DNA of 64,000 bases from Bradyrhizobium sp. CB2312 (GCF_029714425.1 NZ_CP121668.1:4919501-4983500), one strand, 5' to 3'. Numbered from the stretch's first letter, positions 1-9,146 are shown. Numbers and translations are program-made. Notes: generated from the letters alone by a model not told the origin.

Positions 1-1
1 C

Positions 2-280
2 GGCTGTCACAATGTCGAGGTGATGCTCGGCGACGGTCTCAACCTGCCACCCAATATCGGCCCGTTCGATCGCATCATCGTCACCGCCGCGGTGGAGCAG
101 TTGCCGGAGAACCTGGTCGAGCGGCTCGAGGTCGGTGGCATCCTGATCGCCCCGGTCGGCCCGCATCAGGGCGTACAGACCTTGATCCGCCTGACCCGGA
201 CCGAAGCGGGGATCGAGCGCAAGGAACTCGTCGAGGTCCGCTTCGTGCCGGCGCTACCCGGCGTGGCGCGGGAGCTGTAG
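2..280 (+). CDS. pcm: Protein-L-isoaspartate O-methyltransferase, C-terminal part
   Basis: Only the last 92 codons are in the window; the reading frame is open from base 2 and has no start here. The protein repairs isoaspartyl residues in aged proteins, using S-adenosylmethionine. The visible part has the late methyltransferase-fold segment GPFDRIIVTAA followed by LVERLEVGGILIAPVG, which is typical of the PCMT family. The next gene encodes an NlpD-like protein, and pcm-nlpD adjacency (usually after surE) is a conserved arrangement in proteobacteria, which supports the call. The upstream part of the gene cannot be judged. Confidence 0.9.
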   Translation, partial: GCHNVEVMLGDGLNLPPNIGPFDRIIVTAAVEQLPENLVERLEVGGILIAPVGPHQGVQTLIRLTRTEAGIERKELVEVRFVPALPGVAREL

Positions 281-389
281 AATTCCGGATCGGCAGTGCT
301 GCCAACGTCTTATTGGGAGGGTTAAGCGGTTATTTACTCGGCGCGTGTTTACTTAAAAGACCAGTTCTGTTGCGTACGAGTGAGTAACC

Positions 390-1769
390 ATGTCTGTCGT
401 CGCCGAGTTGCTTTACTCGCGCCGCGTGCCGCAGGTCGCGGCGCTGGCGCTGATTTCCTTCAGCTTCGCAGGGTGCAGCGCCGACATGTCGTCGCGGCTG
501 TCCCAATCGAACTTCTCCAATCCCTTCTCGTCTGAGCAGACCGGATCGGTGCAGCAGGCCCCGCCGCCGCAGCGTGAGCTGCCGCAATATGCGCGGCCGC
601 AGACCCAGCCCGGTTACTACCAGTCGCAGCCTTTGCCGCCGCCGGCAGTATCCGCGCCGCAATCCTATCCCGTCACCTCGGGCGGCGGCGTGTCCGGAGG
701 CGGGCGCGGCGTCAGCTCCTATGCGCCCCCGGCGCAGCCGCACCTCGAGACCACCGCCACCGTGCCGCCGCGCTCGGTCGCCGCGGCCCAGCCGTCCGGG
801 GGGACGAAGATCATCGTCGGCACCAGCGACACGCTCGACGTGCTCGCCAAGCGCTATCACGTCACCCCGCAGGCGATCCTCGCCGCCAACGGCTATAAGG
901 GGCCGCGCGCGCTTTCGCCCGGCCAGCAGCTGATCATTCCGCATCCGGCGGCCGCGCCGGCGCCGGCTGCCATCGCAGCAGCTCCTGCGATGGTGCCTGC
1001 CGCAAAGCCCGTTGCGGCCGTTGCTGCACCGCCGCGCACCCACTTCGTCAACCGCGGCGACACGCTCGCCAGCATTGCCCGCAAGAACCACATCTCGGCG
1101 GCCGAGCTCGCCCGCGCCAACGGCATCGAGCCGTCGGCCAAGCTCAAGCTCGGCACCAAGCTGACCGTGCCCGGCGCCCGGACCGCTGCAGCGGCCGCGC
1201 CGGTTGCTCCGGCCCCCGTCGCGGCTGCGCCGGTTGCGGGCACGCTCCAGCCCGTCGCGGCCGCTCCCGTTCCGGCGACCAAAATGGCGGCTGCCGCGCC
1301 AGTGCAGAGCGCGCGTCTGGCCCAGGCTACCAACGTCGAAGAGAAGCCCGTCGAGACCCCGGCGAAGGCTGCGGAAGCCACCGGCGCGCTGCCGACCTTC
1401 CGCTGGCCGGTGCGTGGCAAGGTGGTCACGACCTATGGCGCCAAGACCAACGGCAAGTCCAATGACGGCATCAATCTCGCGGTGCCCGAGGGCACCCCGG
1501 TCAAGGCGGCTGAAGACGGCGTCGTCGCCTATTCCGGCAACGAGCTGAAAGGTTACGGCAATCTGGTCCTGGTTCGGCACTCCAACGGCTACGTCACCGC
1601 ATATGCCCATGCGAGTGAGCTGTTGGTGAAGCGCGGTGACACCATCAAGCGCGGTCAGGTCATTGCCAAGTCGGGTCAATCCGGTGAGGTGGCGTCGCCG
1701 CAGCTCCACTTCGAGATCCGCAAGGGATCGAGCCCGGTTGACCCGCTTCAATTCCTGAACGGAGCGTGA
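390..1769 (+). CDS. nlpD: NlpD-like lipoprotein: two LysM domains and a degenerate LytM (M23) domain
   Basis: A 459-residue envelope protein. A lipobox FAGC puts the lipidated cysteine at residue 29. LysM peptidoglycan-binding domains lie at about 139-184 and 217-262, separated and followed by long Ala/Pro-rich linkers. A LytM/M23 domain covers about 335-459. In active M23 peptidases the first zinc motif is HxxxD and the later one is HxH. Here the corresponding positions read N358...N362 and Q438-L-H440, although H407 is kept. The domain is therefore probably not a hydrolase but an activator of cell-division amidases, as in NlpD/EnvC/DipM (inference). Position after pcm matches nlpD. The start at 390 is chosen because the hydrophobic lipoprotein signal follows directly. 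Confidence 0.9.
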   Translation: MSVVAELLYSRRVPQVAALALISFSFAGCSADMSSRLSQSNFSNPFSSEQTGSVQQAPPPQRELPQYARPQTQPGYYQSQPLPPPAVSAPQSYPVTSGGGVSGGGRGVSSYAPPAQPHLETTATVPPRSVAAAQPSGGTKIIVGTSDTLDVLAKRYHVTPQAILAANGYKGPRALSPGQQLIIPHPAAAPAPAAIAAAPAMVPAAKPVAAVAAPPRTHFVNRGDTLASIARKNHISAAELARANGIEPSAKLKLGTKLTVPGARTAAAAAPVAPAPVAAAPVAGTLQPVAAAPVPATKMAAAAPVQSARLAQATNVEEKPVETPAKAAEATGALPTFRWPVRGKVVTTYGAKTNGKSNDGINLAVPEGTPVKAAEDGVVAYSGNELKGYGNLVLVRHSNGYVTAYAHASELLVKRGDTIKRGQVIAKSGQSGEVASPQLHFEIRKGSSPVDPLQFLNGA

Positions 1770-2170
1770 GGCGCGGGCCCACAGAGTCAGGCGCGCAATC
1801 ACCACAAATATGCTGTCATCGCCCGTCTTGTGCGCATTGCGCACTCGAGCGGGCGATCCAGTATTCCAGAGGCAGCGGTCGCCAAGCCGAGAACGTGCCT
1901 CGAACCATGGCGTACTGAGTCTTTTGCGACCGGAAAATCAAATTTCGAAAAACAACCCCATGCAAAGTAGCCGATGGCTCTCGGTGCGATCGTCTAGTGT
2001 TTTGAATCCGCTTCGGTTTCGACGGCGCAACGGACATGACTGGGCTTGCCCGCGACCCAGCGCCGGCGTGAAAGACCTAACCCTGAACCCTTGATCTAGA
2101 TCAACCTGGAAGAGTGGCGTTCCGTTTCCGTGGTGGCGCAGGCCAATGATGCACGGGTCCGGAGATCGGC
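1770..2170. other. Intergenic region with a palindromic repeat
   Basis: About 400 bases without a convincing gene. An open frame at 1810-2094 lacks a ribosome site and recognisable protein features. The region holds a stem-loop repeat at 1818-1857 and marks the left edge of the sulfatase block that separates nlpD from the DUF815/yajC region. Confidence 0.6.
1818..1857. repeat. Palindromic dispersed repeat, GTCATCGCCCG family
   Basis: Outer arms ATCGCCCG (1818-1825) and CGGGCGAT (1850-1857) enclose an inner stem GTGCGC/GCGCAC (1830-1835, 1839-1844). The flanks GTC before and CCAGTA after match the module at the right end of the 55093-55187 repeat when that copy is read on the other strand, so these are members of one dispersed family. 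Confidence 0.7.
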
Positions 2171-3166
2171 ATGAAGCTGGCTGACACGAAATCGTCGCCT
2201 GATCCCGGACAATCGTTCCAGCATCCAGCAGATGAGGGGATGCTGTACGTGCCGGGCGGCACGTTTCGCATGGGCTCGGATCGGCACTATCCGGAGGAAG
2301 CGCCGGTCCACCGCGTCACCGTGGATGCTTTCTGGATGGATCGCCATCCAGTGACGAACCGGCAATTCAAGGCATTCGCCAGAGCTACCGGCCACGTCAC
2401 CGTTGCCGAGATCACGCCCGATCCAAAGGATTATCCCGGAATTCTCCCGCATATGATCTACGCGGGTTCTCTGATGTTCTCTCCGCCCGCGTATCCGGTC
2501 AATCTCCGAGACTTCAGCCAGTGGTGGACCTTCGCCAAAGGCGCGGACTGGCGGCATCCTTACGGACCCGGGAGCAATATCCGCGGGCTGGATGATCATC
2601 CCGTCGTGCATGTGGCGTTCAGCGACGTGATCGCCTACGCGAGATGGGCCGGCAAGGATTTGCCGACCGAGGCGGAATGGGAATTCGCGGCGCGCGGCGG
2701 GCTGGACGGCGCCGAGTTCGCTTGGGGAGATGAATTTGCGCCCGAGGGCCGTCACATGGCCAACACCTGGCAGGGCGAATTTCCACGCCAAAATACCGGC
2801 GACGACGGGTACGAACGGACATCGCCGGTCACCGCATTTCCGCCGAACGGATACGGGCTGTACGATATGATCGGCAACGTCTGGGAGTGGACGTCCGACT
2901 GGTACGCGCCTCGGCATGAGGCCGACGCCGCAAAAGCCTGCTGCATTCCAGAGAACCCGCGCGGCGGCCGCGAGGCCGATAGCTACGACCCCAGAACGAC
3001 CAACGTCAAGATTCCACGCAAGGTCATCAAAGGCGGCTCGCATTTGTGCGCGCCGAACTACTGCAGGCGCTACCGGCCGGCTGCGCGACATGCGGAGCCG
3101 GTCGACACATCCACAAGTCATCTTGGATTTCGGTGCATCAGGCGAGGTGTCTCTAACGCATCATAA
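2171..3166 (+). CDS. Formylglycine-generating enzyme (sulfatase-modifying factor)
   Basis: A 331-residue FGE-sulfatase family protein. It oxidises the active-site cysteine of type I sulfatases to C-alpha-formylglycine. Family landmarks are MLYVPGGTFRMGS near residue 24, LPTEAEWEFAARGG near 164, GLYDMIGNVWEWTSDWY near 229, and GGSHLCAPNYCRRYR near 288. The two catalytic cysteines of aerobic FGE are present with the right spacing (C293 and C298), so this is a true FGE rather than a cysteine-lacking relative. No signal peptide is seen, so it should act in the cytoplasm before export of the substrate. The arylsulfatase with a CxAxR motif starts 15 bases downstream, so enzyme and substrate are very probably co-transcribed. 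Confidence 0.93.
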   Translation: MKLADTKSSPDPGQSFQHPADEGMLYVPGGTFRMGSDRHYPEEAPVHRVTVDAFWMDRHPVTNRQFKAFARATGHVTVAEITPDPKDYPGILPHMIYAGSLMFSPPAYPVNLRDFSQWWTFAKGADWRHPYGPGSNIRGLDDHPVVHVAFSDVIAYARWAGKDLPTEAEWEFAARGGLDGAEFAWGDEFAPEGRHMANTWQGEFPRQNTGDDGYERTSPVTAFPPNGYGLYDMIGNVWEWTSDWYAPRHEADAAKACCIPENPRGGREADSYDPRTTNVKIPRKVIKGGSHLCAPNYCRRYRPAARHAEPVDTSTSHLGFRCIRRGVSNAS

Positions 3167-3181
3167 CGGGAGAGCAATGCC

Positions 3182-4963
3182 ATGTTGAATTGCATATTCA
3201 GTGACAAGCTGCCGTTTGCCGCAATTCCCCCCTGCAAGACATCCAGCTGCCACAAGAGGTCCTGTGCCTCGCTGCTTGCCGCGACGATGTTGATGTCGCT
3301 GTCCGGGCCGGCCAGCACGCCGGCGAATGCACAGCCGGCCCAGAAGCCCAATATCCTCTTCATCATGGGCGACGACATCGGCTGGATGCAGCCGAGCATC
3401 TACCACCGCGGCCTGATGGTCGGGGAAACGCCCAACATCGATCGCATCGGCAACGAAGGTGCGATCTTGATGCACTACTACGCTGAGCAGAGCTGCACGG
3501 CCGGCCGCAATGCCTTTTTCACCGGCATGAATCCGCTGCGCACCGGGATGATTCCTCCGCAACTGCCCGGCAGTCCGTCCTATCTGCGGCCCGGCACTCC
3601 ATCGCTCGCCAAGTTCCTGCTCGATCTCGGCTACAACACCGGCGAGTTCGGCAAGAACCATCTCGGCGACCATACCGACGCGCTGCCGACCGCGCACGGC
3701 TTCCAGGAGTTCTGGGGTTATCTGTATCATCTAGATGCGATGCAGGGCGTGAGCTTCCCGGACATCAACAAGACCCCGACCCAGCAGACGGTCGTTCCGC
3801 CATGCAAGAATACGCCGATCCCCGGTATCCCGGAGGTACCGGGCGCGGTCGATCCGCAGACGACGGTTTGCCTGACGCCTCCGCGCAACGTGCTGGCGTG
3901 CAAGTCGGACGGTACATCCAGGACTCAGCAGTGCGTCGATCAGGGCCCGCTGACACTTGAGCGATCGAAGGGCGTCGACGAGGAAATCTCGGCCAAGGTC
4001 ATCGACTTCATCGATCGCAACGACCCGAAGACGACGGGCAAGCCTTTCTTCGTCTGGTACAACCCTGCGCGCATGCACGTCACGACCGTGCTGAACGACA
4101 AGTACATGGCCATGGTCGGCGAGCCGGGCGGCAAGGACTGGGGCGTCAACGAAGCCGGCATGAAGCAGATGGACGACAACATTGGCTATGTGCTGAAGAA
4201 GCTCCAGGACATGGGCCAGCTCGACAACACGATCGTCGTGTTCACCACCGACAACGGCGCCGAGACGTTCACCTTCCCGGACGGCGGCATCACACCGTTC
4301 AAGGGCTCGAAGATGAACACCTGGGAAGGCGGCATGCGCGCTCCGTGCGTCATTCGCTGGCCGGGCGTCATCAAGCCCGGGACCGTCAAGAACGACATCT
4401 TCGCGTCGCTCGACTGGCTGCCCACGCTTGTCAACATTGCTGGCGGAGCCAAGGGCGATGCGCTGAACAAGCGGATCATGGCCGGCGCCTATCCGGGCAT
4501 CGTCAAGACCAAGCTCGATGGCGTCGATCAGACCGAGTACCTCTCGGGACGTTCGGAGAAGTCGGCGCGCGATACCTTCTTCTACTATTCCAGCAGCCAC
4601 CCGTCGGCGGTGCGCTACAAGAATTGGAAGATGTATTTCGCGATCGCGCCCGAAACCGCGACGGGCTTCCTCTCCCCGGGAGTCCAGACCCAGTTCGCAG
4701 CCGGCATGGTAAACCTCAAGCGCGATCCATTCGAGACGGGATGGGGCGATGAGAAAAAGGCGGCTTTCTGGTTCAGCGGCGCGCTCGCCGGGCCGGTCAC
4801 GGCTTACATATACGACTGGAACCTGCTGCCGATCGGGCAGGTGCTGTGGCTGAAGGAGCTGGAATCCTACAAGGAGTTCCCCCCGCTGCAGGATCCCGCG
4901 AGCTACAACTTGGATCAGGTCATGGAACAGCTCAAGAAGGGTCAGGGGCACCCGAGCCAGTAG
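3182..4963 (+). CDS. Secreted type I arylsulfatase
   Basis: A 593-residue sulfatase that hydrolyses sulfate esters. The N-terminal 50 residues form a long signal peptide, with probable cleavage after the AxA-like PANA at 47-50. The mature part starts with KPNILFIMGDDIGW, whose Asp pair (64-65) binds calcium. The formylglycine motif C105-T-A-G-R109 follows. The later metal-site segment TTDNGAETF and the GSKMNTWEGGMRAP stretch are also typical. The start at 3182 is preceded by GGGAGA at a suitable distance; an ATG at 3178 is out of frame. The FGE gene lies directly upstream. The sulfatase substrate cannot be named from sequence. Confidence 0.93.
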   Translation: MLNCIFSDKLPFAAIPPCKTSSCHKRSCASLLAATMLMSLSGPASTPANAQPAQKPNILFIMGDDIGWMQPSIYHRGLMVGETPNIDRIGNEGAILMHYYAEQSCTAGRNAFFTGMNPLRTGMIPPQLPGSPSYLRPGTPSLAKFLLDLGYNTGEFGKNHLGDHTDALPTAHGFQEFWGYLYHLDAMQGVSFPDINKTPTQQTVVPPCKNTPIPGIPEVPGAVDPQTTVCLTPPRNVLACKSDGTSRTQQCVDQGPLTLERSKGVDEEISAKVIDFIDRNDPKTTGKPFFVWYNPARMHVTTVLNDKYMAMVGEPGGKDWGVNEAGMKQMDDNIGYVLKKLQDMGQLDNTIVVFTTDNGAETFTFPDGGITPFKGSKMNTWEGGMRAPCVIRWPGVIKPGTVKNDIFASLDWLPTLVNIAGGAKGDALNKRIMAGAYPGIVKTKLDGVDQTEYLSGRSEKSARDTFFYYSSSHPSAVRYKNWKMYFAIAPETATGFLSPGVQTQFAAGMVNLKRDPFETGWGDEKKAAFWFSGALAGPVTAYIYDWNLLPIGQVLWLKELESYKEFPPLQDPASYNLDQVMEQLKKGQGHPSQ

Positions 4964-5148
4964 CTCGGATGCTTGCGGGTGATGCGGGCGCCCGACATGG
5001 GGCGCTCGCCGATCCACTGCGGTCAGAATCCAACTGCTCGCGAAGCAGCATATATCGGCAAGCGTGCGACGAACTGCAGCGATGCACCAGCCTCGCACGC
5101 ACCTTCAATGTTGACCGGTAGTGACCGCACAATCGAAGCGGGTCGACA

Positions 5149-6186
5149 ATGAAACAGATCATGCGATTTCCACGCCTTGACCGTCGCGTACTGCTCTCGT
5201 CTCTGGCGATGCTTCCGTTTCTATCTGCCGCCCTACGTTCCACGTCGGCCATGGCCCAGACGCAAACCGGTCCTCTGCCATCTTGGAATGAGGGCCCGAC
5301 GAAAGCTTCGATCGTCGACTTCGTCGCACGGATCACGGAGAGTGGCGGGCCCTATTTCGTACCGCCCGATCAACGCATCGCGACCTTCGACAACGATGGG
5401 ACGCTTTGGATCGAGCAGCCGATGTATGTGCAGCTCGCTTTTGCGCTGGATCGCGTGAAGGTTCTTGCGCCCATGCATCCGGAATGGAAGGAAAAGCAGC
5501 CCTTCGCGGCAGTGCTGAACGGCGACCTGAAGGCGCTCGCAGCTTTCGGAGAAAAGGGCGTGGCCGAGCTGGTGGCGGTGACTCACGCTGGCATGACGAC
5601 AGCGGAGTTCGAGAAGATCGTCACAGAGTGGCTTGCGACCGCGCGTGATGGTCGCTTCAAACGCCCCTACACCGAACTCGTTTATCACCCTATGCTCGAA
5701 TTGCTCGCTTACCTCCGCACCAACGGCTTCAAGACCTTCATCGTGTCAGGTGGCGGCATCGAATTCATGCGGCCATGGACCGAGACGACTTATGGAGTGC
5801 CTCCCGAGCAGGTCGTCGGATCGTCAATCAAGACTCGCTATGAAATGCGCGACAGCACGCCGGTTCTATTTCGCTTGCCCGAGGTCGATTTCATCGACGA
5901 CAAGGCCGGCAAGCCGATCGGGATCAATAGCCATATTGGCCGCCGTCCGATCGCCGCCTTCGGGAACTCCGATGGCGACCTCGAAATGCTGCAATGGGCG
6001 ACGCTGGGTGCCAGCGGCGCACGGTTCGGCCTGATCGTCCACCATACCGACGCGGAACGCGAATATGCCTACGATCGCCAATCACATTTCGGCAAGCTTG
6101 ATGTCGCTCTCGATGCTGCAGCGCTGAACAGGTGGACCGTTGTGGACATGAAGAAGGACTGGAAGAGGATCTTTTCGTTTGATTAG
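5149..6186 (+). CDS. Exported HAD-superfamily phosphatase
   Basis: A 345-residue haloacid-dehalogenase-type hydrolase. The N-terminus has DRRVLLSSLAMLPF followed by AMAQ, which could be a Tat or Sec signal, so the enzyme is probably periplasmic. Motif I is FDNDGTLW with the nucleophile pair D81/D83, motif II is FIVSGGGIEF, and motif IV is AFGNSDGDLEML. This sequence type resembles the non-specific acid phosphatase/phosphoserine phosphatase-like group, but the substrate is not known. It follows the arylsulfatase in the same direction with a 185-base gap, so it may belong to the same scavenging block (sulfate and phosphate release), though it may have its own promoter. Confidence 0.85.
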   Translation: MKQIMRFPRLDRRVLLSSLAMLPFLSAALRSTSAMAQTQTGPLPSWNEGPTKASIVDFVARITESGGPYFVPPDQRIATFDNDGTLWIEQPMYVQLAFALDRVKVLAPMHPEWKEKQPFAAVLNGDLKALAAFGEKGVAELVAVTHAGMTTAEFEKIVTEWLATARDGRFKRPYTELVYHPMLELLAYLRTNGFKTFIVSGGGIEFMRPWTETTYGVPPEQVVGSSIKTRYEMRDSTPVLFRLPEVDFIDDKAGKPIGINSHIGRRPIAAFGNSDGDLEMLQWATLGASGARFGLIVHHTDAEREYAYDRQSHFGKLDVALDAAALNRWTVVDMKKDWKRIFSFD

Positions 6187-6550
6187 AGGCGAGATCGTAG
6201 GGCTGCTTGCCGCGCGAATGCGGCGCGAATCAACCATCAAGCTAAATGCGCGCTATTGAGCAGAGCACGCCGACTAAGTTTCAGGTTGTGGCCAATTCAC
6301 AACGGACATCGGGCCTGGAACATGGCCTCCGCATCCGTCGCTTCCGGTCTATCCCCATAAGCGGACAATTCTGTGCCAGTTGGTCTGTCTCAAACGGGCC
6401 AACAGCGGCCTCGTATGCGCAAAGCACCCAGCTGATCGATATTCTCGCCGAGTGTGTCCCGTAAGAGACAGTTAAAAATAACTAATTGTAGTTGAATGAG
6501 GGAGCGACGGGAAAATCTGGCAATATCGTTACCCCATATGGGAGCGTGCC
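6187..6550. other. Intergenic region, probable promoter region of the porin fusion gene
   Basis: About 360 bases with no supported gene; a 72-codon frame at 6246-6464 has no recognisable features. The last ~70 bases are AT-rich (around 6465-6495), unlike the surrounding coding DNA, which fits a promoter for the gene at 6551, but no clear hexamer pair was assigned. Confidence 0.5.
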
Positions 6551-7978
6551 ATGAAGTCGTTCCTTGCGGCTCTGCTTGCTATCTTGGTGAGCGTCACTGC
6601 GCGTGCTGCGGATATGCCGGTGAAGGCTCCGGCCGCTCTTCCGCCGCCATACAATTGGTCAGGGTTTTATCTTGGCGCAAATGTCGGTGGGGCCTGGACG
6701 AGCGGCAGCCTGAACATTCCAGGCAATTTATATGGCGGGCTCACGGAATTCATCGGTGGCGTTCAGGCCGGCTACAATTTCCAAGCCGGCCATCTTTTGT
6801 TGGGCGTGGAAGGTGATTTCGATGGGGCGACATTTGGTCATCCCGTGCTTCCGACTCCTACGCTCGGCTCGGTGAGCCAGAACTGGATCGGAACGGTGGC
6901 AGGCCGCGTCGGGCTCGTGGAAGACCGCTGGCTTTTTTACACCAAGCTTGGCGGTGGCTGGGTGCGCAGCAATGCCTCGCTGAACTTCCCCGGCGTCACT
7001 TGGCAGGGGTCCAACACCAGCTCTGGCTGGCTGGCTGGCGTCGGTATCGAATACGGCTTCAAGGCGAATTGGACGCTCAAGCTCGAATACGATTACGTTG
7101 GGCTCGGAAGCTGGACTTCGCCCACTGTCCCCTCGATCCCGCTGAATCGCGACCTTCAGATGGTCAAGCTTGGTGCGAACTACAAATTCGAGAGCGGGCT
7201 TCCCGACACGATCGCGCCGACAAGAACCGGACATTCTGCTGAACATTCCGAAGACGAAGACCTCGCCAAAAAATCGCAGAATCCTATCGCCGATCTCGTC
7301 AGCGTTCCGTTCCAAAGCAATACGAATTTCAACGCCGGGCCGTTCAATCGCACCCAGGAAGTCCTCAACATTCAGCCAGTCATACCGCTGCGAATCAACG
7401 CGGACTGGAATGTGATCTCGCGCACCATCATGCCCGTGATCAGTCAACCTAGTCCGTTCTTTAACAACAACACGAATGGAATTGGCGACATTACCCAGCA
7501 GTTCTTTTTCACCCCCACCCATCCAGGCACTCTGATCTGGGGCGTCGGTCCCGTCTTCACGGTTCCGTCCGCGAGCGATCCGATTCTCGGAACAGGTAAG
7601 GTGTTGTTCGGTCCGACTGCCGTTGCCCTCGTGACGCCCGGACATTGGGTGATCGGCGTGCTGGTCAACAATCAGTGGTCAGTTGGCGGCAATCCATTGC
7701 GGCCGCCCGTAAACGCATTTCTCGCGCAGCCGTTCGTCAACTACAACATGGCGCACGGATGGTACCTGACAAGCTCACCTGTAATCACCGCGAACTGGCT
7801 GGCGGCGCCGGGTCAGCAGTGGACCGTACCGATCGGTGGCGGTTTCGGCCGAATCTTCAAGATCGGCGACCAGCCAGTGAGCGCAAATATAGCCGGCTAT
7901 TACAACGTCGTTCGTCCAACCGGCACGCCGAGTTGGCAGTTGCGGGCCGAATTGTCACTGCTCTTCCCCGAGAGGTGA
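6551..7978 (+). CDS. Outer-membrane protein: Omp25-like barrel fused to a transporter-type barrel
   Basis: A 475-residue protein with a signal peptide ending near ARAAD (residues 17-21). Residues about 20-215 are a typical rhizobial Omp25/RopB-like barrel: PYNWSGFYLGANVGGAW, repeated aromatic strands, a glycine-rich turn, and LKLEYDYVGLG near the end. Instead of stopping at the usual terminal strand (LGANYKFE, ~208-215), the frame continues through a charged linker (SEDEDLAKK) into ~250 residues with motifs of the neuromedin-U-like/transporter outer-membrane family, such as ADWNVISRTIMPVISQP, GIGDITQQFFFTP and LIWGVGPVFTVPSAS, ending in a barrel strand AELSLLFPER. It looks like two complete barrels in one polypeptide. 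The next gene is a second transporter-type barrel. Function unknown; uptake of substrates or products of the sulfatase is a guess. Confidence 0.8.
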   Translation: MKSFLAALLAILVSVTARAADMPVKAPAALPPPYNWSGFYLGANVGGAWTSGSLNIPGNLYGGLTEFIGGVQAGYNFQAGHLLLGVEGDFDGATFGHPVLPTPTLGSVSQNWIGTVAGRVGLVEDRWLFYTKLGGGWVRSNASLNFPGVTWQGSNTSSGWLAGVGIEYGFKANWTLKLEYDYVGLGSWTSPTVPSIPLNRDLQMVKLGANYKFESGLPDTIAPTRTGHSAEHSEDEDLAKKSQNPIADLVSVPFQSNTNFNAGPFNRTQEVLNIQPVIPLRINADWNVISRTIMPVISQPSPFFNNNTNGIGDITQQFFFTPTHPGTLIWGVGPVFTVPSASDPILGTGKVLFGPTAVALVTPGHWVIGVLVNNQWSVGGNPLRPPVNAFLAQPFVNYNMAHGWYLTSSPVITANWLAAPGQQWTVPIGGGFGRIFKIGDQPVSANIAGYYNVVRPTGTPSWQLRAELSLLFPER

Positions 7979-8060
7979 GAGGTGTCTGCTTCGAGATTCG
8001 GAAATTTCTGGTCACGCAACGCCGCTCCGTTGCAGACCGTGAAAGGATGGGAGATCCGCG

Positions 8061-9146
8061 ATGAAGAGCAGGAAATTGATACCAAGGACTGGTTTCGTTT
8101 GTCGGCTGGGCGCGGCGGCAATTGCCACCTTACTCGCGCTCCCCAATGATGCGGCGCGAGCCGATGAAGGCGGTGTCAGCTTCTGGATACCCGGCTTCTT
8201 TGGCAGCCTCGCCGCCGCCCCCGCGCAGGCGCCCGGTTGGTCGGTGACCTCGATTTACTATCATACCTCGGTTTCCGCCGGCGGCGACGTGGCGCGGGCA
8301 CGGGAGATCACGATCGGTCGCATTCCCGCGAATCTGAACGTCAACGTGAATGCGAACGTCAAAGCGAATGTGGATCTTGGCCTTCTAGTCGGGACCTACA
8401 CCTTTGAGACACCGGTGCTGGGCGCGCAGGCGCAGGCCTCCCTGCTGGGTATCTACGGCTCCAACTCGACGTCGTTGGCGGGATCACTGGTGGGGACCGT
8501 GACGGGACCAGGCGGCGGAGTATTGCCATTCTCGCGCTTCGACAGCATCGACAGCTCGATCATTGCATTTGGCGATCTGCTTCCGATGTTCCAGCTGAAA
8601 TGGAACGCCGGTGTTCACAACTACATGACGTACATCACCGGGGACATCCCGGTTGGGGCCTATCAGTCGGATCGTCTTGCAAATTTAGGGCTCGGGCATT
8701 GGGTAATCGACGTTGGAGGTGGCTATACTTATTTCAATCCAAAGACCGGGCACGAGTTGTCAGGGGTGCTGGGATTTACATACAACTTCGTCAACCCCTC
8801 CACTCAATATCAAAGCGGCGTCGACATGCACTTCGACTGGGGCGCGTCGCAATTCCTGACCAAGCAGTGGCAGGTCGGCCTCGTGGGTTACGCCTATCAG
8901 CAGCTCGGCTGCGACAGCGGCTCCGGCGATCGCGTCGACTGTTTCCGGTCGCGAGTGCTCGGCGCCGGACCGCAGGTCGGCTACATTTTCCCGGTCGGAG
9001 ACATGCAGGGATATCTGAACCTGAAGGCCTACGGCGAATTCGCCAATGAAAATCGGCCAGCGGGCTGGAACGTCTGGCTGACGTTCAATCTTTCGCCCCC
9101 GGCGGCAACGCCGCCGACACCCTCGAGGCACATTTTTACTAAGTGA
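8061..9146 (+). CDS. Outer-membrane transporter of the phenol MetA-like (COG4313) family
   Basis: A 361-residue protein with a signal peptide (hydrophobic segment ~14-30, cleavage near ARAD). The mature N-terminus GGVSFWIPGFFGSLAA and the following PGWSVTSIYYHTSVSAGG are hallmarks of the MetA-pathway phenol-degradation/transporter family. Other family segments are FQLKWNAGVHNYMTYITGDIP and GLGHWVIDVGGGYTYFNP. The C-terminus carries beta-barrel strands (GYLNLKAYGEFANENRP, WNVWLTFNLSP). It follows the double-barrel gene by 82 bases on the same strand. Proteins of this family are often found near catabolic genes, and a role in import of hydrophobic or aromatic compounds is inferred, not shown. 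Confidence 0.82.
   Translation: MKSRKLIPRTGFVCRLGAAAIATLLALPNDAARADEGGVSFWIPGFFGSLAAAPAQAPGWSVTSIYYHTSVSAGGDVARAREITIGRIPANLNVNVNANVKANVDLGLLVGTYTFETPVLGAQAQASLLGIYGSNSTSLAGSLVGTVTGPGGGVLPFSRFDSIDSSIIAFGDLLPMFQLKWNAGVHNYMTYITGDIPVGAYQSDRLANLGLGHWVIDVGGGYTYFNPKTGHELSGVLGFTYNFVNPSTQYQSGVDMHFDWGASQFLTKQWQVGLVGYAYQQLGCDSGSGDRVDCFRSRVLGAGPQVGYIFPVGDMQGYLNLKAYGEFANENRPAGWNVWLTFNLSPPAATPPTPSRHIFTK

Noticed and set aside
330..1844. A 504-codon minus-strand frame across nlpD
   Set aside because: Arg/Gly-rich shadow of the nlpD-like gene; the plus strand has clear LysM and LytM domains.
1810..2094. A 94-codon frame after nlpD
   Set aside because: It covers a dispersed palindromic repeat and has no family features or ribosome site.
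6246..6464. A 72-codon frame before the fused porin gene
   Set aside because: No ribosome site, no domain, unusual composition for this genome.
2171..9146. Prophage or integrative element
   Set aside because: No integrase, transposase, tRNA end or attachment repeat was found around the sulfatase block.
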